From the NCBI GenBank assembly GCA_043813305.1, contig JBDRLC010000044.1, forward strand, positions 1 to 30,373: a stretch of 30,373 nucleotides of DNA, written 5' to 3'. Numbering within the stretch: position 1 is the first letter of the stretch; each line of letters opens with the position of its first letter. Origin of the DNA: JAHIZC01 sp043813305 (GTDB lineage Bacteria; Omnitrophota; Gorgyraeia; Gygaellales; Profunditerraquicolaceae). This document shows positions 7,751-15,769 of the stretch, piece by piece. Below the pieces are notes generated by a model. It did no database searches. It had not been told where the DNA came from and saw nothing but the letters and a program-made list of their open reading frames with translations. The position numbers and the translations under genes are program-made.

Positions 7751-8791
7751 ATGCTTTTGGCAATAAAAAACAGGATTGATACCGAACTTAATAGATTCAT
7801 TCTCGACCTAGACAGCTTATACTCCCTAAATAAAATATCCCCTCTTCTCTTTAAATCAATAAAGGAGTTTATTTTAAGAAAAGGCAAGCGTGTAAGACCC
7901 ACTCTGCTTATAATCAGCTATCTCGGCTTCGCCCCGAGAATTGCCCCCAACCTCTATAGAACCGCGATATCCCTGGAGCTTCTGCACGATTTTATGCTGG
8001 TGCATGATGACATAATTGATAAATCCGCTACCAGAAGAGGAAAACCTTCGATGCACGAAGTGTTCAATAAGTATCTAAAAGGTAGTAATAACCGTAAGTT
8101 CAGCGGAGAGGATCTGGCGATTGTTTCAGGAGACGTTATGTATGCTATGGCAATACATGCCTTCCTTTCTGTAAAGGAAAATCTTTACCGCAAAGAATTA
8201 GCCTTAAAGAAATTCAGCGAAGCTGCCTTTTATACCGGGGGAGGAGAATTTCTCGAGCTGCTCTGCGGCCTTAAAAGTATCGAGAGGATGTCGAAGGAAG
8301 ACATCTATAAAATATACGATTTAAAAACCGCAAATTATACCTTTGCCTCACCTTTAAGCATCGGGGCAATCTTAGCTGGTGCTTCTAAAAAACAAGTCGA
8401 TATTATTTTTAATTATGGTCTATATTTAGGCAGGGCTTTCCAGGTTAAAGATGACATTACTGGAATGTTTGAAACTGAAAAAAAGATCGGAAAATCTACT
8501 CTCACCGACCTGCAGGAAGCTAAAAAGACGCTACTTATTTGGTACGCCTATCACAACTCAGGTAATAAAAATAAAAGGATTATAAAAAGGATCTTTTCGA
8601 AAAATACAGTAACTAAGGCTGACCTAGTTAAAATACGTAATATTATATTAAGATCAAAAGCCCTGGATTATACTAAAAGCGAGGTTGCTTTATTGAGAAA
8701 AAAAGCAGAAACCTTGATTAAATTATCTTTAATAAAACCCGAATATAGGAATGCTCTTACTGCTTATGCAAATAAAATAATCGATTTATGA
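7751..8791 (+). CDS. Polyprenyl diphosphate synthase (trans-isoprenyl)
   Basis: A 346-residue member of the trans-prenyltransferase family that elongates isoprenoid diphosphates. The first Asp-rich motif is HDDIIDKSATRRGKPSMH (Asp86, 87, 90) and the second is KDDITGMF (Asp234, 235), preceded by GRAFQV. KGKRVRP at 44-50 binds diphosphate. The second motif has the DDxxG form common in GGPP-type synthases. Product length cannot be read off with certainty; supplying the quinone side chain to the neighbouring MenA-like enzyme is the likely job. It is the only complete gene on the plus strand and converges on the TPR gene, with 11 bases between them. Confidence 0.88.
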   Translation: MLLAIKNRIDTELNRFILDLDSLYSLNKISPLLFKSIKEFILRKGKRVRPTLLIISYLGFAPRIAPNLYRTAISLELLHDFMLVHDDIIDKSATRRGKPSMHEVFNKYLKGSNNRKFSGEDLAIVSGDVMYAMAIHAFLSVKENLYRKELALKKFSEAAFYTGGGEFLELLCGLKSIERMSKEDIYKIYDLKTANYTFASPLSIGAILAGASKKQVDIIFNYGLYLGRAFQVKDDITGMFETEKKIGKSTLTDLQEAKKTLLIWYAYHNSGNKNKRIIKRIFSKNTVTKADLVKIRNIILRSKALDYTKSEVALLRKKAETLIKLSLIKPEYRNALTAYANKIIDL

Positions 8792-8802
8792 TTAACTTTT
8801 GC

Positions 8803-9684
8803 TTATTCGCTACCTTTAAAACAAATAAATTTACAACTTCTGTTTTTAATATCCAATGCTAATTCATTGCCAGGGTCGATTTCAAGCGCCTTATCAAGAT
8901 AGATCTGATACATGCTATTATTGCCCTTCCTTTTATGAAACTGCGCTAACCTGACATAGACATCGGCAAACAAGGGATCAAGCTCTATTGCCTTTTTGTA
9001 GTATTGCTCTACTTTATCTAAATCCCCTCCAGCTAAAGCAGGAGCTAAAAGATAAAAACTCCCTAAACCAAACATAACCCCGGCATTATCAGACTGCAGC
9101 CTCGCTGCTTTCTTTAAATTAGGCATTACCGCTGTGCCGTTTAGCACCTTAGATACCGGGCCTCCGTAATGCGCGATCATTCCTTTACCTCCGGCAACTA
9201 ATAAATAAGCTCTTACATAATTACTAAGATCGACATTATCCACCCCTTGCCGGAGAACCTTGTAAGCAAGCTTTACTGATTTATCAAAATCCATCTTGAT
9301 ATACTTAATATAGGCAAGGCTAATATAAGCCGGAGAAAAATCAGGATTTAAAACTATCAGTTCATTTAAGATCGCTTCTGCTTTCTCTAAATCGTGTCTT
9401 CTGCGCAGAACTTCGGCTACACCCCATTGCGCTTCTTTTGTATCCGGGTCTAAACTTAATATCCGGTTAAAGCTCTGGCTTGCTTCTTGATCTTTATGTT
9501 CATTAAGATAAATCAGGCCAAGAATATATAAATCATCTATATTATCGGGGCTGCTTTGTATCGATGCTAATGCATAGGGCAAGTTCCTCCTATCCGCTTC
9601 TTCATGCAGATACTTCCAATTTAATCCATAACATATATTCGCTTGCAAGGCGAAAATAATTAAGAATATAAATATTCTTTTCAC
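8803..9684 (-). CDS. Exported TPR-repeat protein
   Basis: A 293-residue protein with a signal peptide (residues 3-20, ending ICYG) and tetratricopeptide repeats along its length, for example at about 50-83 (LYILGLIYLNEHKDQEASQ), 85-117, 119-152 and 225-285 (ADVYVRLAQFHKRKG). TPR arrays mediate protein-protein contacts, here outside the cytoplasm. It lies 18 bases downstream of hppA and could be read from the same transcript. No specific partner can be named. Confidence 0.8.
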   Translation of the reverse strand: MKRIFIFLIIFALQANICYGLNWKYLHEEADRRNLPYALASIQSSPDNIDDLYILGLIYLNEHKDQEASQSFNRILSLDPDTKEAQWGVAEVLRRRHDLEKAEAILNELIVLNPDFSPAYISLAYIKYIKMDFDKSVKLAYKVLRQGVDNVDLSNYVRAYLLVAGGKGMIAHYGGPVSKVLNGTAVMPNLKKAARLQSDNAGVMFGLGSFYLLAPALAGGDLDKVEQYYKKAIELDPLFADVYVRLAQFHKRKGNNSMYQIYLDKALEIDPGNELALDIKNRSCKFICFKGSE

Positions 9685-9702
9685 TATTATTTATTAGTGG
9701 TG

Positions 9703-11808
9703 TTATTTAAAGAGGGTATTAGAGATAACAAAAGAGGTAAAAACGATAGAGACCATAGACATAAGTTTAATCAAAATGTTGATGCTCGGGCCTGCGGTAT
9801 CTTTAAATGGGTCTCCGACAGTATCCCCTACTACGCTGGCCTTATGAGCAAAAGAGCCTTTCCCGCCAAGATTACCTTCCTCAATATACTTCTTGGCATT
9901 ATCCCAAGCCCCCCCCCGGAGTTAGCCATCATTATTGCCAGAACAAATCCGCATACCAATGTACCTATTAAAAGTCCTACTGTTGCCTCTACTCCTATAA
10001 GTAAACCAACCGCAATAGGAGCAATAATAGCGGTTAATGAAGGGAGAATCATCTCTTTTTGTGCTGCCGAGGTAGCAATGTTTACACAGCGAGCATAATC
10101 AGGCTTTGCCTTTCCATCCATAAGGCCGACTATTTCTTTAAATTGCCTGCGTACTTCTATTACGATTTTACCTGCCGCCCTACCTACTGCACGCATGGTC
10201 ATAGAGGAAAATAAAAACGGGAGCATCCCGCCGATAAATAAGCCTACTAAGATATTGGGATTCATCAGGCTTAAAGTCATCTCTTTACCGTATAAAGCAA
10301 CCTGCTCTTTATAAGCGGCGATCAAAACCAAAGCCGTTAAAGCAGCAGAGCCTATAGCAAAACCCTTACCCGTGGCAGCAGTGGTATTTCCTAGTGCATC
10401 TAAGGCATCGGTCCTTTTCCTGACCTCAGGAGGTAAGTTTGACATCTGGGCATTGCCGCTGGCATTATCAGCCACCGGGCCATACGCATCTGTGGCTAAA
10501 GTTATACCTAATGTTGATAATAATCCTACCGCAGAGATCCCCACGCCATAAAGGCCGGCCTGGAAATTAGATGCTCCTTTGGAGAGAAAGAAGCTGGTTA
10601 AAATCGCTATCCCGATAATTATCACCGGGGAAAAAGGTCGACATCATCCCTACGGACATACCGCCGATAATAACCGTAGCCGGGCCGGTTAAGGATGCAT
10701 CTGCAACAGAACGTGTAGGTTTAAAATTACTGGAGGTGAAATATTCTGTTGATAACCCGATCAAGACTCCTGCAATCAAACCGGAGAGCACCGACCAATA
10801 AACTCCCATGTTCTCCATGCCCAATGTAAATCTAACTAAAAAATACGAAGTTACCGCAACCAATATTGCGCTGACAAAGATCCCTTTCCTGAGCGCGGCT
10901 AATAAAACATTCTGTTTTGCTTCTTCGCTGCTTCTCACGAAAAAAGTACCCAATATAGAACAGATAACTCCTACCGCAGCCATAACCATAGGAACGGTTA
11001 CACCCGCTACTCCCAGACCAGCAGCTACACCCAAAGCTGCAGTAGCCACTATCGAACCTACATAAGACTCGTAAAGATCAGCGCCCATACCTGCTAGGTC
11101 ACCGACATTATCACCTACATTATCTGCAATAACCGCGGGATTGCGCGGATCATCTTCGGGAATTCCTGCCTCAACCTTCCCTACTAAGTCTGCTCCTACA
11201 TCCGCGGCTTTGGTAAAAATACCTCCGCCCACCCTGGCAAATAAAGCCTGGGAACTGGCACCCATACCAAAACAAAGCATCGTAGATGTAATTGCCGTAA
11301 TTTTGTCTGTCCCCACAGGAATAGTGTGACTGGAATAATACCAATCGAGAAAATAATACCAAATACTCAAATCCAGGAGCCCTAAACCCACTACCACCAA
11401 ACCCATCACAGCGCCGCTTGAGAAAGCCACGCGCAATCCAGAATTCAGGCTCTTCATTGCAGCTGCGGTTGTGCGGTTAGAGGATTGGGTCGCAATGCTC
11501 ATTCCGATAAACCCGGCAAGACCAGAAAAGAAACCGCCGGTGAGAGATGCAAACGGGACAAAAATAACTAAATATTTTTTTAATGCCAGGACCAATAATA
11601 TAATAAAAACTACAATAAAGAATATTGATACTGCTGCGTACTGCCTCTTTAGATATGCCTTTGCTCCGACTTTTACTGCCTGAGCAATCTCCTTCATCCT
11701 GGGAGTTCCCTGATCTTTAGAAAGGATCCAGAAAGCAAGATAAGCGGCAAATAACAGTGCGATTATGGAGCCGACCGGCGCCAACAACAATAAATCAAAA
11801 TTACCCAT
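9703..11808 (-). pseudogene. hppA: Membrane-bound ion-pumping pyrophosphatase with two frameshifts
   Basis: The gene encodes a roughly 700-residue membrane pyrophosphatase that couples pyrophosphate hydrolysis to H+ or Na+ transport. The first 393 or so residues include the catalytic segment DVGADLVGKVEAGIPEDDPR and DNVGDNVGD (about 203-237). GNTTAATGKGFAIGSAAL in the second part has the alanine typical of the K+-dependent subfamily. The frame breaks twice. At 10627-10630 a run of four G (plus strand) has one base too many: TFFP should continue VIIIGIAIL. At 9909-9917 a nine-base C run shifts the frame after ANSGG. The C-terminal AWDNAKKYIEEGNLGGKGSF to SNTLFK is intact and ends at 9703. Both breaks are in homopolymers, so sequencing error is as likely as inactivation. 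The start has AAAGGAG. Confidence 0.85.
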
Positions 11809-11854
11809 TTTAAAGTTCTCCTTTTATTAAAAAATTATTTTTGTAATTGTGCCT

Positions 11855-11882
11855 ATGCTAACATAAAATCATTATAAGTCAA
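11855..11882 (-). promoter_or_regulatory. Predicted promoter for hppA
   Basis: On the minus strand, TTGACT (11877-11882) and TAGCAT (11855-11860) are 16 bases apart. A TGT just before the -10 box gives an extended -10. The hppA start codon is 47 bases downstream, with AAAGGAG as its ribosome binding site. Confidence 0.5.
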
Positions 11883-11888
11883 TAAAAT

Positions 11889-12152
11889 TTATTCCTGCTT
11901 CTGCTTATCGTCGACCACCCGGCCTTCTACGTCTATTACATCATCCTTTTGCCTTGATGGAGAAGCAATCCGACGCATGATAATATAGGAATAAAGAAAA
12001 AATAATAAAATTAATCCTACCTCAATTAATAACCAGGCGGCAAATCCAAAGAAAATCCAACCAAAGAAAAAATTGAATATTATCAATGAAGGCAACAGGC
12101 ATCCTGTCCGACTTAAAAACATCAGAGAATTTAGATTATCCTTTTTAGACAT
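11889..12152 (-). CDS. Small membrane protein of unknown function
   Basis: An 87-residue protein with two adjacent hydrophobic segments (about 17-45 and 46-59) and a charged tail ending DVEGRVVDDKQKQE. It lies 8 bases downstream of the Pcm-like gene and ends just before the hppA promoter. It resembles generic two-helix membrane proteins and I cannot assign a family. Confidence 0.6.
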   Translation of the reverse strand: MSKKDNLNSLMFLSRTGCLLPSLIIFNFFFGWIFFGFAAWLLIEVGLILLFFLYSYIIMRRIASPSRQKDDVIDVEGRVVDDKQKQE

Positions 12153-12160
12153 AAAGCAGC

Positions 12161-12895
12161 TTATTCTCCCTTTATCATAGGAACAAATCTAACTGGCAGG
12201 ATATTCTTCTCAATTAATTTTCCTTGGCTCTTAATCAATAACTTTAATTCCTGGAATAGGGTTCCTACGGGAACCACCATCCGTCCACCCTCAACTAGTT
12301 GTTCGACTAGAGCCTGGGGGATCTCTGGCGGAGCTGCGGTTACGATTATCGCATCAAAAGGGGCAAAATCCGGCCAACCTAAATACCCATCTCCTTGCTT
12401 GACACAGATATTTTTGTAACCTAAATCTCGCAGCAAGGCCTCTGCCCTACTTGCTAATTCTGGCAGAATCTCGATAGTATACACTTCTTTCGCTAATTCG
12501 CTTAATATCGCTGCCTGATATCCGCTACCCGTACCAATCTCCAGAACCTTCTCATTACCTTTTAACTCTAGCAGCTCAGTCATTAACGCGACGATATAAG
12601 GCTGGGAAATTGTCTGGCCGCTACCGATCGGTAAAGGTCCGTCCTCATAGGCCAAATGCCTGATCTTGAAAGGAACAAATTTATCTCTTTCTATGCTACG
12701 CATTACTTCTACCACTCTTTTATCTTTAACTCCTCTTGCTTCAATCTGTTCACCTACCATTCTCTCACGTTGCCTCTTATGGTCTACTTTGTAAGAGGCA
12801 GAAGTAACCGCATCTTGTGAAAAAGCTAAATTATAAACTATCAATAAAGCACTAATAAACAATAAACTGATCTTATATCTCATCTCCACACCCAT
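12161..12895 (-). CDS. pcm: Protein-L-isoaspartate O-methyltransferase, predicted exported
   Basis: A 244-residue SAM-dependent methyltransferase that repairs isoaspartyl residues in damaged proteins. The family signatures are clear: GSGQTISQPYIVALMTELL (91-109), VLEIGTGSGYQAAI (SAM binding, 117-130) and PFDAIIVTAAPPEIP. The first 28 residues are hydrophobic and end LAFSQDA, so the enzyme appears to be secreted to the periplasm, unlike the standard cytosolic enzyme of about 210 residues. The start may be Met1 or Met5. The nitroreductase gene is 14 bases upstream. Confidence 0.9.
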   Translation of the reverse strand: MGVEMRYKISLLFISALLIVYNLAFSQDAVTSASYKVDHKRQRERMVGEQIEARGVKDKRVVEVMRSIERDKFVPFKIRHLAYEDGPLPIGSGQTISQPYIVALMTELLELKGNEKVLEIGTGSGYQAAILSELAKEVYTIEILPELASRAEALLRDLGYKNICVKQGDGYLGWPDFAPFDAIIVTAAPPEIPQALVEQLVEGGRMVVPVGTLFQELKLLIKSQGKLIEKNILPVRFVPMIKGE

Positions 12896-12909
12896 AGTAT
12901 CTCTTTAAA

Positions 12910-13410
12910 TTAAAGCTTCTCCCAATGGATCAAATCATCCAATATTCTTTTGTCTTTGATCTTAAAAGCATCTTCTGAATCAGGATAACCTAAGGAAATA
13001 AGACTTACGAGTTTAAAGCCCGCGGGAACATTTAAGATAACGCTAACCTGACTACAATAAGTCTTCTTGTCACCGGCTACCCAGCAAGAGCCGATACCTA
13101 AAGCAGTTGCAGCCAAAAGTATATTCTGAGTTGCCGCACAGCCATCCTCTAAGTAATACTTGGTATCTTTACAAAATACCGCTATGCAAGCCGCAGCACC
13201 CGATAGAAACCTGCCATTTTCAGCTAAATCTCCTAACTTATCAAGAAGAGCTCTTTCGGTTATAATAATAAACTCCCATGGCTCAACCCCTCTTGCTGTA
13301 GGCGCAAATCTTGCCACATCCACTAACTTCCGGAGGTCTTCCCTGGGGATTGTTTTATTAGCGTAATCCCTGACACTTCTTCTTCTTTTTAGTGTCTCTA
13401 AAAAATTCAT
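12910..13410 (-). CDS. Nitroreductase family protein
   Basis: A 166-residue FMN-dependent oxidoreductase of the nitroreductase fold. The N-terminal FMN contacts RRRSVRDYA (9-17) and ARFAPTARGVEPWEF (33-47) are followed by the glycine-rich LGIGSCWV and the C-terminal LISLGYPD. These enzymes reduce nitro compounds, flavins or quinones using NAD(P)H; the substrate is not predictable here. It is at the short end of the family range. A GAGG-type Shine-Dalgarno lies upstream of the start at 13410. Confidence 0.88.
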   Translation of the reverse strand: MNFLETLKRRRSVRDYANKTIPREDLRKLVDVARFAPTARGVEPWEFIIITERALLDKLGDLAENGRFLSGAAACIAVFCKDTKYYLEDGCAATQNILLAATALGIGSCWVAGDKKTYCSQVSVILNVPAGFKLVSLISLGYPDSEDAFKIKDKRILDDLIHWEKL

Positions 13411-13429
13411 CTTGCCTCCTCTGTAAAGA

Positions 13430-13806
13430 TTAGGAAATTTTACTGCGAATTTCTGCTGGAATGGGTTTGGGTTTTAAATTCTTATCTACACAGGCAAGAA
13501 TTGTCTTGGCCTGTAAGACTATCTTATCGTTCTGATTTCTTAATAGATAGGTAAATTCCATACTCACCCTAGAGGTATTGGTAATCTGCGTATCTATCCG
13601 CAGTGTATCCGCGTAAAAGGCAGGCATTTTATAGTCTGCTTCCTGTCGCACAACTACGAATAATATGCCTTGATCCGCCAGTTCTTTTATCAGGACCCCT
13701 TTCTCTGCTAAAAGTTCAGTACGGGCTTCTTCGAGAAATTCAAGATATTTTCCGTAATAAACTACGCCCCTGCAATCAGTATGATGATAATAGATTTTTT
13801 TTGCAT
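13430..13806 (-). pseudogene. Acyl-CoA thioesterase (4HBT/YbgC type) with a broken start
   Basis: A continuous minus-strand frame from about 13795 to 13430 encodes a hot-dog thioesterase: IYYHHTDCRGVVYYGKYLEF, then EEARTELLAEKG and the conserved C-terminal half. HHTDCRGVVYYGKYLEFLEEAR corresponds to the family catalytic and dimer region with its Asp. The only plausible start is an ATG at 13806, which is out of frame. The A8 run at 13795-13802 (T on the plus strand) is one base short of restoring MQKKIYYHHTD. Upstream in the correct frame there is a stop (TAA) and no alternative start. Either an indel, slippage at the A8 tract, or a sequencing error is involved. A short GTG-initiated product covering only the C-terminal 73 residues is unlikely to be functional. 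Confidence 0.75.
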
Positions 13807-13819
13807 TTTATCTTTCTGA

Positions 13820-13853
13820 TAAAAATAGGCCCATAATTTCCTATGGGCCTATT
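13820..13853 (-). terminator. Rho-independent terminator after the ACT-domain gene
   Basis: An 11-bp perfect stem, ATAGGCCCATA (13825-13835) against TATGGGCCTAT (13842-13852), with a 6-base loop is followed on the minus strand by a run of T. It lies 18 bases after the ACT gene stop and just before the thioesterase start. Confidence 0.85.
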
Positions 13854-13870
13854 CGCTGTTTTGTTTTAAA

Positions 13871-14284
13871 TTATTGTTTTAACGCTGCTAAGGCCTTGGA
13901 ATTATCACTGGTAGTAAAAATCAGCTTTGCCGGGCAATTCGTAGAGCAGGTAGTTCCGTAAATTTGCTTGATATCGATATTTTCGGCAACTAACTTCTCG
14001 GTGATGATCTTTAAGGCGCCAGGCTTATTCTCCAGCTCTACTACTATTACTTCGCTCTCCTGAATAGATTTGTAACCTGCCTCTTTTAAAGCATCGGTGG
14101 CGCGGGCATTATCAGCGCAGACCAACATAATCTTTGCCTGATTACCTTGCGCATAGCCTGCGACTGCTTCGATATTTATATTACTCTCGGCTAATAACTT
14201 TGACATATCCGCTAATATACCAACCTTATTCGAAGCCACAGCTGCTATTTCTTTACCTAAATTCGCTGCTTTTATCATCTTCAC
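13871..14284 (-). CDS. Double ACT-domain protein
   Basis: A 137-residue protein made of two ACT domains (about 8-70 and 75-135). ACT domains bind amino acids or other small ligands and regulate enzymes. Sequence features include VGILADMSKLLAESNINIEAV and ENKPGALKIITEKLVAENID, each starting with the typical hydrophobic-Gly-hydrophobic ligand loop. No catalytic domain is attached, so it is probably a ligand sensor or a trans-acting regulator. The Shine-Dalgarno AAGGAGGTG is near perfect, and a terminator follows directly, making this a single-gene transcript. Confidence 0.85.
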   Translation of the reverse strand: MKMIKAANLGKEIAAVASNKVGILADMSKLLAESNINIEAVAGYAQGNQAKIMLVCADNARATDALKEAGYKSIQESEVIVVELENKPGALKIITEKLVAENIDIKQIYGTTCSTNCPAKLIFTTSDNSKALAALKQ

Positions 14285-14311
14285 CTCCTTTTAACTTTAT
14301 AATTTTACCAT

Positions 14312-14332
14312 AATTCTCAATACTTGAGAATT
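14312..14332. promoter_or_regulatory. 9-bp inverted repeat between the EIIA and ACT genes
   Basis: AATTCTCAA (14312-14320) and TTGAGAATT (14324-14332) form a perfect dyad 28 bases upstream of the ACT gene start, touching the stop of the EIIA reading frame. It could be an operator or an AT-rich transcript-end hairpin. There is no T run after it on the minus strand. Confidence 0.4.
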
Positions 14333-14720
14333 AAAAATGTGCACCCCTGTGCCTCTCTGCCAAAAGCACTATATTCTTTAATTCGTCCAGATTAGCGGCG
14401 TTCAACCACTTCTTATCAAATTCAGTATCCTGAGTAATCTGAGCAATGGCAGCAAGAACCTTTAAATGTAAATTTCTCTCGTCGCCAGAACCTACCAGAA
14501 CAAACGCAGTATGTACAATCTGATCATTGGGGAAAATAATCCCCGTCTTCGCTCTGACTAATAGTATTTTGAAGATATTTTCTCCCTGCACAATTATATG
14601 CGGTATTGCCAGACCTTTTCTTATTACTGTGCTTGTATCATTCTCTCTTTCTATGAGCTTTTTAAATAAAACTTTGTGGTCCTGATTTAGTTCTTTACCC
14701 AAAAGCTCAGAATAAAGCAA
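14331..14720 (-). pseudogene. PTS EIIA (PtsN-like) domain, orphaned C-terminal part of a permease fusion
   Basis: About 129 residues match a PTS EIIA type-2 domain: SELLGKELNQDH, ERENDTSTVIRKGLAIPH with the phosphorylatable His at about position 41, then ERNLHLKVLAAIAQI. The reading frame overlaps the end of the permease fragment in the +1 frame. Its only possible start is a TTG without a Shine-Dalgarno. Amino-acid permeases with a C-terminal EIIA-like domain are known, so this is probably the tail of such a fusion after an internal deletion, rather than an independent gene. Confidence 0.7.
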
Positions 14721-15084
14721 TGGTATTCAGGGGTAGATTAGTTAAAAGGGTTAAATACGCGCCCACCCCGATGAGTGCAAATGCCGCCTTTAAACTTAAG
14801 GAGAACCAGCTGCTAAAGCCTGCCATTGTCCCGATCACAGGACCAAAACCTTTCATAATATAGACGTAGTCTCCTCCTGCACGCGGCATGGCGGTAGTCA
14901 ATTCAGCCGTACTCAATAGAGTGGGAATACATAAAACAGCGGAGAGCAGGTAAGATACGATTACCGCCGGCCCTGCCTTAGCAAAAGCCAAGCCCGGTAA
15001 AATAAATAACCCGGAACTGATCATTGCTCCAGAAGCTATGCAAAAAACGTCTAAAAGGTTAAGCTCTCTCTTTAGATACTTCAT
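14707..15084 (-). pseudogene. APC-family amino acid permease, N-terminal fragment
   Basis: Residues from MKYLKREL onwards give the first three to four membrane segments of an APC-superfamily amino acid/polyamine permease: LDVFCIASGAMISSGLFILP, with the helix-1 glycine-rich break, then LSTAELTTAMPRAGGDYVYI and a third segment. The frame stops after about 125 residues at NTIALF, in the middle of where a 12-helix protein should continue. The C-terminal domain picks up immediately in another frame. The expected missing part is about 300 or more residues. The start overlaps the TrkA-C gene stop by 26 bases. Confidence 0.75.
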
Positions 15085-15766
15085 CTGGATTTCTGGCAAG
15101 GGACTTACTAATATCCTGACGAGAGTAACAGATCAGGACATCCTTTGCTTTAATCACTGTATCTCCGGTAGGCCCTCCGATAAAAGTCTCTCTTTTGTTT
15201 ACCTTGCGGTAAATTGCCAAAATCAATACTCCTTCTTTATCTAATCGTAATGCGCTTAACTTCCTATCAACTAACCAACTGTCGCTTCTAACAGTGATCC
15301 TTGAAATGATATACCCTTCATTAAAACCTAATATCTGCTCATAATCAAAAATCCTCAGGGCCGTCCATTTCTCCAGCGCCCTTTTGATTATTTTTCTCAT
15401 CAATACGTATATATGCTTTGAGCGCGCAATCAGATAAATGATCAGTACGCCAGAAATTAATTGCGCCCCCCTGATCAACATATCTCTTCCCGTTTCTCCG
15501 ACAAAAGTCAAAACTAAGGTTGCAACCGAAGTAGTAACTCCCGCGCTGCCGAAAAGGATAAGTATACGGATGATGCGCCTTCTTACAGGGTGAGTGACTA
15601 TTGATTCCGATTCGGCAGTCGTAAACCCTACTCCGGAAAATGCTGATTGAGCCTGAAAAGAAGCTATCTCCGGAGAGAGGCCGGTAAGCTCTAAGGCGAT
15701 TGAGCCGATCCTGATAACCACGATAGATAAAAGAATCACAGCCAATAAACCAATAAGTGCTACCAT
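15059..15766 (-). CDS. Membrane protein with C-terminal TrkA-C (RCK_C) ligand domain
   Basis: A 235-residue protein with three clear hydrophobic helices (about 2-25, 66-90 and 97-115). Between the first two lies a pore-loop-like stretch, FQAQSAFSGVGFTTAESE, reminiscent of the TGVGFTT selectivity segment of Trk/Ktr potassium transporters. Residues 150-225 (IISRITVRSDSWLVDRKL to DVLICYSRQDIS) form a TrkA-C domain that binds nucleotides or other ligands and gates transporters. It is much smaller than a full Trk subunit, so I describe it as TrkA-C associated, not as a proven channel. It starts 3 bases after the response regulator gene and overlaps the permease fragment. Confidence 0.7.
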   Translation of the reverse strand: MVALIGLLAVILLSIVVIRIGSIALELTGLSPEIASFQAQSAFSGVGFTTAESESIVTHPVRRRIIRILILFGSAGVTTSVATLVLTFVGETGRDMLIRGAQLISGVLIIYLIARSKHIYVLMRKIIKRALEKWTALRIFDYEQILGFNEGYIISRITVRSDSWLVDRKLSALRLDKEGVLILAIYRKVNKRETFIGGPTGDTVIKAKDVLICYSRQDISKSLARNPDEVSKERA

Positions 15767-15769
15767 GTT

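Noticed and set aside
9697..10098. Plus-strand protein of 133 residues
   Set aside because: It is antisense to the frameshifted 3' part of hppA, whose conserved C-terminus is clearly readable on the minus strand.
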